59,019 nucleotides of DNA from an uncultured Pelagibacteraceae bacterium. GTDB lineage: Bacteria > Pseudomonadota > Alphaproteobacteria > Pelagibacterales > Pelagibacteraceae. The notes below the pieces were generated by a model. It did not search any database and had not been told where the DNA came from. It saw only the letters and a list, made by a program, of their open reading frames with translations. Below are positions 16,034 to 23,269 of the stretch, piece by piece. The position numbers were made by a program, and so were the translations under genes. Position 1 is the stretch's first letter. Each line of letters begins with the position of its first letter. The stretch covers positions 1 through 59,019 of the forward strand of contig CABZPD010000005.1 in NCBI GenBank assembly GCA_902527415.1, given 5' to 3'.

Positions 16034-17068
16034 ATGAATTACAAAAATTTAGGTAATACCGATATTAAAGTGAGTACAATTTGTCTCGGTACTATGACAT
16101 GGGGAGAACAAAATACTGAGCTTGAAGCATTTGAACAAATGGATTTTGCTTTAGATCAAGGAGTAAACTTTTGGGACACTGCTGAATTATATGCAGTACC
16201 ACCAAGAAAGGAAACCTATGGTGATACAGAGGAAATTATTGGAAACTGGTTTGAAAAAACAAAAAAAAGAGACAAAGTCATTCTTGCAACAAAAGTTGCT
16301 GGTCCAGCAAGAGATTATTTAAGAAGTGGAGAAAATAGTTTTACAGGTCCAAACTTAGAATCTGCTTTAAATGACAGTCTTAAAAGACTTAAAACTGATT
16401 ATATAGATTTATATCAACTTCATTGGCCAGAAAGAAATGTAAATAATTTTGGAAGACTTGGTTATGTTCATAAGGAAAATGAATGGAATAAATTTGAAGA
16501 TGTTCTTGCAGAGTTAAATAAATATATTGATCAGGGAAAAATAAGATACGTTGGTTTATCAAATGAGACCCCTTGGGGAGTTTTAAATTATCTTCAGTTA
16601 TCCAAAGATAAAAAATTACCAAGAATGATGTCAATCCAAAATCCTTATAGTTTATTAAATAGATCTTACGAAGTTGGACTAGCTGAAGTTTCTATAAGAG
16701 AAAACATTGGCTGCTTAGCTTACTCACCATTAGCAAGTGGATATTTAAGTGGAAAGTACAGAAACAAGAATTTCCCCAAAGGATCAAGAATGGAGAGAGA
16801 TTTCGATTTCTGGACAAGGTATAGAAAGCCAAATACTGAGAATGCCGTTGAACATTATTATAAAATTAGTGAAAAGTTTGATCTAGATATGAGCCAGATG
16901 GCGATAAAATTTTGTGAAATCCAAGACTTTATGACTAGTGTAATAATTGGAGCAACTACAATGGAGCAGTTGAAAACAAATATAGAAAGTGTAAATGTAA
17001 ACTTATCTGATGATGTCATTAAAGAAATTAACCACATACAAAAAATTTATCCAAATCCATGTCCATAA
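16034..17068 (+). CDS. aldo/keto reductase, Tas type
   Basis: NADPH-dependent oxidoreductase with TIM-barrel fold, 344 residues, like E. coli Tas. The start NYKNLGNTDIKVSTICLGTM, the Asp/Tyr catalytic region FWDTAELYAVPPR, the Lys strand VILATKVAGP and the His of YQLHWPER form the complete tetrad. The cofactor-binding end VIIGATTMEQLKTNI is normal. Substrate unknown. The final codons overlap the start of the IalB-like gene by 10 bases, so the two are probably co-translated. Confidence 0.92.
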   Translation: MNYKNLGNTDIKVSTICLGTMTWGEQNTELEAFEQMDFALDQGVNFWDTAELYAVPPRKETYGDTEEIIGNWFEKTKKRDKVILATKVAGPARDYLRSGENSFTGPNLESALNDSLKRLKTDYIDLYQLHWPERNVNNFGRLGYVHKENEWNKFEDVLAELNKYIDQGKIRYVGLSNETPWGVLNYLQLSKDKKLPRMMSIQNPYSLLNRSYEVGLAEVSIRENIGCLAYSPLASGYLSGKYRNKNFPKGSRMERDFDFWTRYRKPNTENAVEHYYKISEKFDLDMSQMAIKFCEIQDFMTSVIIGATTMEQLKTNIESVNVNLSDDVIKEINHIQKIYPNPCP

Positions 17069-17571
17069 TTAAAAAAATTACAATATTGTTAGGAATATTT
17101 TTTATAAGTGGTGTTGCTCAAGTTTCAGCTCAGGAAATTAAAAAAATTGGTAAATATAAAGATTGGGAGGCAATGATCGTTATGGATACTGACGGTAAAG
17201 TTTGTTTTGCGCAATCTTTACCTATTTTACAAGCACCCAAAACTAATAAAAGAGATGCAAAATTATTTGTAGCATTTAGACCAAACGACAATATAAAAAA
17301 TGAAGTAAGTGTTACCCCGGGTTATGAATTCAACAAAAATAATTCTGTAACAGCTGCTTCAGGGAAGAATAAATATAAATTTGATATTAAAGAACAAGGT
17401 TTTGCCTGGATTGCAGACAATAAAATTGAATTAAAAATGATCAAACAAATGAGAAAAGGATCTAGAATTATGATCACTGGATACAATCAACAAGGTTCTC
17501 AGACAATTGATCATTATTCATTACTAGGATTTACTAAAGCTTATAACGCTTCAAGAAAAGCTTGTAGTTAA
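17059..17571 (+). CDS. IalB-like secreted protein
   Basis: A 170-residue exported protein with a signal peptide (residues 1-24, ending VSAQE). The mature part (YKDWEAMIVMDTDGKVCFAQS, then RPNDNIKNEVSVTPGYEF and a final ACS) fits the invasion-associated locus B family, small periplasmic proteins widespread in free-living alphaproteobacteria and of unclear function. Two Cys (in KVCFAQS and at the C-terminus) may form a disulfide. Overlaps the preceding reductase; argG follows after 4 bases. Confidence 0.82.
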   Translation: MSIIKKITILLGIFFISGVAQVSAQEIKKIGKYKDWEAMIVMDTDGKVCFAQSLPILQAPKTNKRDAKLFVAFRPNDNIKNEVSVTPGYEFNKNNSVTAASGKNKYKFDIKEQGFAWIADNKIELKMIKQMRKGSRIMITGYNQQGSQTIDHYSLLGFTKAYNASRKACS

Positions 17572-17575
17572 TTCA

Positions 17576-18763
17576 ATGAAATCAAAAAAGAAAATTGTTC
17601 TAGCTTATTCTGGAGGGCTCGATACTTCTATAATTTTAAAATGGCTTCAAGAAAATTATGATGCAGATGTAATTTGTTATACAGCAGATGTTGGACAAGA
17701 AATTGATAGAAAAAAAATTATTACTAATGCAAAAAAATTTGGTGTTAAAAATATAATTATTAAAGATTTAAAAGATATTTTTGTTAAGGATTATGTTTAT
17801 CCCATGATCAGAGGACACGCGATATATGAGGGTGTTTATTTATTAGGGACATCAATAGCAAGACCTCTTATTGCAAAAGATCAAATAAGAGTAGCTAAAA
17901 AATTTAAAGCCTATGCAGTTTCACATGGAGCAACTGGTAAAGGCAATGACCAAGTTAGATTTGAATTAGGCTATCATTACTTTGGTCCTAAAATTAAAAT
18001 TATAGCTCCCTGGAGAATTTGGAAACTAAAATCTAGAACAGACTTAATTAATTATGCAAAAAAACATAGCATAGCTATTCCTAAAGATAAAAAAGGTGCA
18101 CCTCCTTTTTCAGTGGATGATAATTTATTTCATACATCAACTGAAGGTAAGGTTTTAGAAAATCCAAAAAATTCTGCTCCTGAATTTATTTTTCAGCGAA
18201 CAGTTTCTCCTGAAAAAGCACCTAACAAACCATCTTTTGTCACTATTAATTTTAAAAATGGTGATCCTTTTGGAATTAATGGAAAAAAATTATCTCCAGC
18301 TAAATTATTAACAAAGTTAAACGATCTAGCAGGCAAAAATGGAATTGGAAGAGTTGACTTAGTAGAGAATAGATTTCTAGGTATTAAATCTAGAGGAGTG
18401 TATGAAACACCTGGTGGGACTCTTTTAATTAATGCTCATAGAGCAATTGAGTCTGTTACATTAGACAAAGAAACTATGCATAAAAAAGATCAGATAATGT
18501 CTAGATATGCAGAGTTAATTTACAATGGTTATTGGTATTCAAAAGAAAGATTTAAACTTCAAAAAATTGTAGATTTAAAAAGAAGCAAAGTTAATGGCTC
18601 AGTTAAACTTAAATTATATAAAGGAAATATTACAATTCAATCTAGAGTTACTAATAGCAGCGCTTACTCAATGAAAAAAGTCTCATTTGAAGAAAATAAG
18701 TCATTTAATAAATCTAACGTTGAAAGATTTATCAATTTTCACAAAAAAAAGCTTCGTTCTTAG
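17576..18763 (+). CDS. argG: argininosuccinate synthase
   Basis: Joins citrulline and aspartate with ATP, the penultimate step of arginine synthesis. It has 395 residues, normal length. The ATP pyrophosphatase loop LAYSGGLDTSIILKWL is at residues 8-23, with SHGATGKGNDQVRFE and PGGTLLINAHRAIE further on. The end is followed at once by a stem-loop. argH is not in this window. Confidence 0.97.
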   Translation: MKSKKKIVLAYSGGLDTSIILKWLQENYDADVICYTADVGQEIDRKKIITNAKKFGVKNIIIKDLKDIFVKDYVYPMIRGHAIYEGVYLLGTSIARPLIAKDQIRVAKKFKAYAVSHGATGKGNDQVRFELGYHYFGPKIKIIAPWRIWKLKSRTDLINYAKKHSIAIPKDKKGAPPFSVDDNLFHTSTEGKVLENPKNSAPEFIFQRTVSPEKAPNKPSFVTINFKNGDPFGINGKKLSPAKLLTKLNDLAGKNGIGRVDLVENRFLGIKSRGVYETPGGTLLINAHRAIESVTLDKETMHKKDQIMSRYAELIYNGYWYSKERFKLQKIVDLKRSKVNGSVKLKLYKGNITIQSRVTNSSAYSMKKVSFEENKSFNKSNVERFINFHKKKLRS

Positions 18764-18801
18764 TGACGTTTAGGACAAATTAACATTTGTTTAAATCACT
18801 A
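18761..18801 (+). terminator. long stem-loop at the argG stop codon
   Basis: TAGTGACGTTTAGGACAAAT and ATTTGTTTAAATCACTA fold around the loop TAAC (18781-18784): ACAAAT/ATTTGT pairs fully, two G-U pairs follow, then TTT/AAA and TAGTG/CACTA with two small bulges. The argG stop codon TAG is part of the stem. No T-tract follows on the plus strand, so this is at best an atypical terminator; it could instead protect the argG 3' end or mark an RNA processing site. Confidence 0.5.
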
Positions 18802-18820
18802 AAAATTATATCCTTAGATC

Positions 18821-19279
18821 ATGGAATCAATAAAGAATTGGATGAGAGATGCTGCAAATATTTTATTTGATGATAGTAAGAATGATCTACGCGCACTTCC
18901 TAAAACAGTTAGATTACAAATTCTTTTAGTTTTAAGTTTTATTTGGACTACTGTTTTTAGTTTATATGTTTTTTCTTACACAACTTTTGCATTTGGATGG
19001 GCTGGACTTTTTTTAGCTCATATCGGTTTAATATTTGCCGTCTATATGACTTTTAAACAATTCCATAGAGCAGAAGAGAAGTCAGCAAGTGTTTTTCAAA
19101 CAAAGAATTTTGATCCTTTTAAAATCATGGTCATAGTTTTTGTAATAGTATTTATTTTTGTATTTTCAAAAGGAATTGAAGTTTTAACAAGTCCAAACCC
19201 GAATTCTTATTCAATCCCTTATGATGGTCCCGTAAAATCTGCAATTGAAAAATGGTTACCTTTTAGTAAAGATAAATAA
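18821..19279 (+). CDS. uncharacterised membrane protein
   Basis: I do not recognise a family. The 152-residue product has a charged N-terminus, then helices at about residues 31-51, 55-76 and 103-122, and a C-terminal extramembrane segment ending in a charged FSKDK tail. Its stop shares a base with the start of the PsiE-like gene (TAATG), so the two are probably made together. It could be a small partner in a membrane complex with that protein. Confidence 0.75.
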   Translation: MESIKNWMRDAANILFDDSKNDLRALPKTVRLQILLVLSFIWTTVFSLYVFSYTTFAFGWAGLFLAHIGLIFAVYMTFKQFHRAEEKSASVFQTKNFDPFKIMVIVFVIVFIFVFSKGIEVLTSPNPNSYSIPYDGPVKSAIEKWLPFSKDK

Positions 19280-19659
19280 TGGATAAGATAGCAAAAAACT
19301 TACAGTTAGCATTAATGGTTATTATCTTAATCAGTACTGTTATTGCTGTTGGGATTGAAATGAAAAACATGTTCTTAAATCAATCTGTTACATTAGCAGA
19401 TTTACTTTTAATGTTTCTTTATTTGGAGGTACTAGCAATGGTTAGGGTTTTTTGGAACCAACAATCTATTAGTATTACCCTACCACTTCTTATTGCAATT
19501 ACCGCTCTTGCACGATTTATTATTCTACAAGGCAAAGAAATGGATCCTACTGCACTTGTTTATGAAGCAGTAGCTATTTTGTTAATAGCTGGAGCAATTG
19601 TTGTTTTAAGATTAAGACATAGTGACAAATTAGGTCTTAAGAAAAAAAAATCAAAATAA
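19279..19659 (+). CDS. PsiE-like membrane protein
   Basis: A 126-residue protein with four predicted helices and a basic KLGLKKKKSK tail. The pattern DLLLMFLYLEVLAMVRVFW followed by a helix with ARFIIL and a last helix resembles the phosphate-starvation-inducible PsiE family, whose function is not known. Coupled by base overlap to the unknown gene before it and 6 bases before the photolyase-like gene, so it may be read into that gene. Confidence 0.72.
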   Translation: MDKIAKNLQLALMVIILISTVIAVGIEMKNMFLNQSVTLADLLLMFLYLEVLAMVRVFWNQQSISITLPLLIAITALARFIILQGKEMDPTALVYEAVAILLIAGAIVVLRLRHSDKLGLKKKKSK

Positions 19660-19665
19660 TTTAAA

Positions 19666-20805
19666 ATGATATTTGAAGCTTCAAGGGCTAAGGCCTTAAA
19701 TCAATTAAATAATTTTGTTGAGAAAAATCTTGGAGAATATTCAAAATTAAGAAATTTTGATTTTGGACCTGAAAAAAGATCTAATATATCTTGCTTATCA
19801 CCATATATAACTCATGGAATAATTAATGAACAAGAAGTCATTCAGAAAGCTCTAAGTAAATTTTCTTTTTCAAAAAATGAAAAGTTTATTCAAGAAGTTC
19901 TATGGCGAACTTATTGGAAAGGTTGGTTAGAACTTAGACCAAATGTTTGGGCTGATTATCTTATCGAATTAAATCAAGTTAGAAATGAATTTCAAAATAA
20001 TCAAAATTATCTTAATGCAATTGAGGGAAAAACAAACATAGATTGCTTTAATGAGTGGGTGAAAGAGCTTAAAGAAAACAATTATTTGCATAATCACACG
20101 AGAATGTGGTTTGCTAGTATTTGGATTTTCACTTTAGAATTGCCTTGGCAATTAGGTGCAGAATTTTTTATGCAATATCTTTATGATGGAGATGCTGCAT
20201 CAAATACTCTTGGGTGGCGATGGGTTGCGGGTGTTCAAACTCAAGGAAAACATTACCTTGCAAGTGAATGGAATATTAAAAAATTTACTAACAATAGATT
20301 TCAAAATATAAAATTAAATGAAAATGCTCCTCCAAAAGTATCTGAAAAATCTTATCAAATAATTAAACAGGATTTCAATAACCCACAAAAGATTGAGAAT
20401 AAGAATCTTTTAATTTTTGAAAATAATCTCTCGTTTGAAATCACTGACTTTAAGAAAAACAACTTTAAGAAAATTTACTTAGTTTCTAATAAAAACGAAA
20501 ATAGAGCAATAAAACTCAGTGAAAAGTTAGTGAAGTTTAAATCTCATTTAATAGAAGACCAAGAACAAAGATTAAAAAATCAATCTATTGATTGTCAAAT
20601 TATAGATATAAGTGAATTAACAAATATTGAAAATTATTACGGTCTGTATCCAACAGTAGGTGAAAATTTAGATTTTTTAAATTCTAATAATTTAAAGATA
20701 GATTTTTTATATAGAAATCTTGATCAATTAGCTTGGCAATACTGTAATAAAGGTTTTTTTAATTTTAAAAATTATATTCCTAAAATAGTTTCAAGCTTTA
20801 ATTAA
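19666..20805 (+). CDS. photolyase/cryptochrome FAD-domain protein with swapped domain order
   Basis: A 379-residue flavoprotein related to DNA photolyases. Residues about 1-215 are the helical FAD-binding domain: EVLWRTYWKGWLELRP (77-92), YLHNHTRMWFASIWIF (140-155), YLYDGDAASNTLGWRWVAG (171-189), then GKHYLAS. The alpha/beta antenna domain that normally comes first is absent. Instead, residues about 245-379 look like an alpha/beta Rossmann-type domain (NLLIFENN, KKIYLVSN, QIIDISEL). I read this as a domain-swapped architecture. It may repair UV lesions or act as a blue-light sensor. The stop overlaps the converging gene in a shared TTAA. Confidence 0.85.
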   Translation: MIFEASRAKALNQLNNFVEKNLGEYSKLRNFDFGPEKRSNISCLSPYITHGIINEQEVIQKALSKFSFSKNEKFIQEVLWRTYWKGWLELRPNVWADYLIELNQVRNEFQNNQNYLNAIEGKTNIDCFNEWVKELKENNYLHNHTRMWFASIWIFTLELPWQLGAEFFMQYLYDGDAASNTLGWRWVAGVQTQGKHYLASEWNIKKFTNNRFQNIKLNENAPPKVSEKSYQIIKQDFNNPQKIENKNLLIFENNLSFEITDFKKNNFKKIYLVSNKNENRAIKLSEKLVKFKSHLIEDQEQRLKNQSIDCQIIDISELTNIENYYGLYPTVGENLDFLNSNNLKIDFLYRNLDQLAWQYCNKGFFNFKNYIPKIVSSFN

Positions 20806-21023
20806 AACCAACGAACCATTCCAATAATTCCAGCGGTTGCATAAAAAAATTGCAAAAATAAAATTCCTTTATGACCACCTCTATAGGCCCAAATTCCAAT
20901 TAAAATGGCTGACAATAACAGTAGACAAAACCCAAAAAATTCTATGCCTATATTTAAAGCGACAAACAAAGAGTACAATATTGCAGTTATAACCCCTGCC
21001 CATTCAAAAATTTTATTATTCAT
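20802..21023 (-). CDS. small uncharacterised membrane protein
   Basis: A 73-residue, highly hydrophobic protein with about three helices. The pattern EWAGVITAILYSLFVALNIG, then GIWAYRGGHKG and FFYATAGIIGMVRWF, looks conserved, and I recall similar small proteins in marine alphaproteobacteria, but no function is known to me. It is the last gene of the photolyase-oxidase operon, overlapping the amidotransferase by 4 bases, and it shares its stop tetranucleotide TTAA with the domain-swapped photolyase on the other strand. Confidence 0.75.
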   Translation of the reverse strand: MNNKIFEWAGVITAILYSLFVALNIGIEFFGFCLLLLSAILIGIWAYRGGHKGILFLQFFYATAGIIGMVRWF

Positions 21024-21739
21024 AAAAGTTTTTTAAAATTATTATAAAGGATTGTAGAGTAGTTATTCATATCTTTCATGTTATCTTTTGCAGATTGATC
21101 AAACTTTTCTAATGCACCATTACCAAGCTGATCTTCCAAAGCTTTTTTATACTCCGGAACACACCCCCATTCATTAACCGTAGTATCTTTTATTTCTATA
21201 TGAAATTGAATTCCATAAGCATGATTTTGATATTTAAAGATTTGATACTTGGTGATCGGGGACGAAGCTAACAAAGTTACATCTTTATTATTTTCAATGC
21301 CTTGAACCTCATAAGAATGCCATTGTAAACTTTTAATCGTATTAGGAAATTTTGAAAATAATTTATCTTCATCTTTTTCATTAGAAAAATTAATATCCAT
21401 AATTCCTATTTCTGCTGGTTTAGATTTAACCACTTTTCCACCAACTACTTCTCCTAAAAGCTGACAACCTAAACAAAAACCTAAATAAGGTTTTTTTAGA
21501 TCTACAACAAACTCTTTAATTTTTTTCTTTTCTTCAATTAACCATGGGTATTCCTTCTCCATATAGGTATCCATTGGACCTCCCATACAAAACATGCCAT
21601 CAAATTTACTTAAATCGTCTGGTATTTTTTCACCTTCATCTAATTCAATGGTAGTCAAGTTAAATCCATCAGCTAACATTAAATCTTTAATGTAACCTGG
21701 ATCTTCTATTTTGATATGTTGTAATACTATTATGTTCAC
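21020..21739 (-). CDS. class I glutamine amidotransferase-like protein
   Basis: A stand-alone GATase1 domain of about 239 residues, similar to the amidotransferase part of GMP synthase. The nucleophile elbow is YLGFCLGCQLLGE, the oxyanion GMFCMGGPMDTY is visible, and the His-Glu pair is in GIQFHIEI. These stand-alone enzymes often hydrolyse gamma-glutamyl compounds. The start is GTG 21739 (MNIIVLQH when initiated); a TTG at 21742 is equally possible. It follows the DUF2256 gene by a few bases in a five-gene operon, so a role alongside the photolyase is possible but unproven. Confidence 0.88.
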   Translation of the reverse strand: MNIIVLQHIKIEDPGYIKDLMLADGFNLTTIELDEGEKIPDDLSKFDGMFCMGGPMDTYMEKEYPWLIEEKKKIKEFVVDLKKPYLGFCLGCQLLGEVVGGKVVKSKPAEIGIMDINFSNEKDEDKLFSKFPNTIKSLQWHSYEVQGIENNKDVTLLASSPITKYQIFKYQNHAYGIQFHIEIKDTTVNEWGCVPEYKKALEDQLGNGALEKFDQSAKDNMKDMNNYSTILYNNFKKLL

Positions 21740-21744
21740 CAAGC

Positions 21745-21873
21745 TTAGCTTAGCTTAGAACACTTCTTGGAACAATATTTTACTCTATCCCAATTTAACT
21801 TCCATTTTTTTCGCCAAGTAAATGGTCTTTTACAAGCTGGACAAATTTTTGTTGGTAAATTTTGTTTTTTCAA
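21745..21873 (-). CDS. DUF2256 zinc-ribbon mini-protein
   Basis: A 42-residue protein from TTG 21873 to TAA 21745, easily missed because it lacks ATG. The sequence reads KICPACKRPFTWRKKW, then NWDRVKYCSKKCSKLS. This is the DUF2256 signature: CPxCxRPFxWRKKW, a Trp, and YCSxxC, four Cys suited to one zinc. DUF2256 genes are often found beside, or fused to, PhrB-type photolyase genes. Here it sits one base after the FAD-oxidase stop and two codons before the amidotransferase start, in the operon headed by the PhrB-like gene. A pentamer AGCTT occurs three times at its 3' end. Start codon is inferred; the family is clear. Confidence 0.87.
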   Translation of the reverse strand: MKKQNLPTKICPACKRPFTWRKKWKLNWDRVKYCSKKCSKLS

Positions 21874-21874
21874 T

Positions 21875-23269
21875 TTAAAAAATCTTATTTGGATTAAGTA
21901 TATTTTTTGGATCAAAAAGTTTTTTTATATTTTTCATTAACTTTATTTCTTTTGTGCTTTTTGTCTTTTTGAAGTCATCTTTTTTTAAAATACCTATTCC
22001 GTGTTCAGCACTAACAGATCCCCCAAATTTAATAATTAAATTATTAATAATATTTTTTATTTTCTTCTCGTAACTATAAAAATCTTTTTTTATATTTTCT
22101 GGTTCAATTAAATTAAAGTGAATATTTGAATCACCAAGATGACCAAAAATATGAAATTTAGTCTCAGGTAATAATTCATTTATTTTATATTGAGACTGCA
22201 ATAAAAAATTTTCTAAATGATTAATTGGCATAGATAAATCGAATCCAATTAATTTTCCGTCTATCTTTTGAGCTTCAGTTAATGATTCTCTAAATTTCCA
22301 AAAATCTAATGATTGTTTTTCATTTTGAGATATTAAAAATTCTTCAAAATTTCCTTTTAAATTTGTATATATATTTTCTAAATTTATTTCAGAATTTTCG
22401 AAATATATGAATTTAACTAATAGATAATAATTTGATTTTTTTTCAAAAAATCTCCTATCAAGTAAATTATGTTTTAAACATAGTTCAAAAGATAAATCAG
22501 ATATAAATTCTATTCTTTCAATTTTATCTAAAAAATTTCTATTTAAATACCTAAATACAATTAGTAAACTTTGAATAGAATTTATAGAAATAAAAATTGA
22601 GGAATAATCAATTGGTTTTGGATAAATTTTAATTCTTGCTTTAGTAATTATACCCAATGTTCCCTCCGAACCACAAAATAAATCTTTAAGATTATAGCCA
22701 GTATTATCCTTAATTAAATTTGATCCTAAAGTTAAAACTTCTCCATTTGCCAAAACTACTTCTAAGGAAAGAATGTTATTTCTAATTGAACCATATTTTA
22801 TAACGTTCATACCGCCCGCATTTGTCGCTATGGTTCCACCTACCTGGGAAGATCCTATTGAACTCATGTTTAATGGAAAAGTAAAATTTTTTTTTTCTAA
22901 TTCTGAAACTACTTTTTCTACAATTACACCTGATTGAAGTTCTATTGATTTATTATCTTCATCAATATTAATAACTTTATCCATCTTCTCTAAATTAATT
23001 ATTATTTCTGCTTTATTTTTTGTAGGCGAAGTACCACCAACTAAACCAGTATTTCCTCCTTGAGGAATTAATTTTAGATTGTTTTCGCTTGCGAATTTTA
23101 CTATTTTTGAAACTTCATTTGTTGATTTTGGAAATGCAACTCCCAAACAAATATTTGAGAATCTTTTTCTCCAATCAGCACTATAAATTTTAATAAGCTC
23201 TTTATTTTCCTTATAAGTTATAAATTTACAAATACTGTTGATTTTCAACTTAATTAAATCAATTTTCAT
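21875..23269 (-). CDS. FAD-linked oxidase of the GlcD/D-lactate dehydrogenase family
   Basis: A 464-residue VAO-type flavoprotein. The FAD-binding core shows LIPQGGNTGLVGGTSP, SSIGSSQVGGTIATNAGG and GSEGTLGIITKA. The C-terminal domain has FHIFGHLGDSNIHFN and VSAEHGIG. These motifs fit enzymes acting on D-2-hydroxyglutarate, D-lactate or similar acids. It is distinct from glcD/glcE earlier in the window. Its start overlaps the PhrB-like gene by 4 bases, tying an unknown hydroxyacid oxidation to the photolyase operon. Substrate cannot be read. Confidence 0.9.
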   Translation of the reverse strand: MKIDLIKLKINSICKFITYKENKELIKIYSADWRKRFSNICLGVAFPKSTNEVSKIVKFASENNLKLIPQGGNTGLVGGTSPTKNKAEIIINLEKMDKVINIDEDNKSIELQSGVIVEKVVSELEKKNFTFPLNMSSIGSSQVGGTIATNAGGMNVIKYGSIRNNILSLEVVLANGEVLTLGSNLIKDNTGYNLKDLFCGSEGTLGIITKARIKIYPKPIDYSSIFISINSIQSLLIVFRYLNRNFLDKIERIEFISDLSFELCLKHNLLDRRFFEKKSNYYLLVKFIYFENSEINLENIYTNLKGNFEEFLISQNEKQSLDFWKFRESLTEAQKIDGKLIGFDLSMPINHLENFLLQSQYKINELLPETKFHIFGHLGDSNIHFNLIEPENIKKDFYSYEKKIKNIINNLIIKFGGSVSAEHGIGILKKDDFKKTKSTKEIKLMKNIKKLFDPKNILNPNKIF

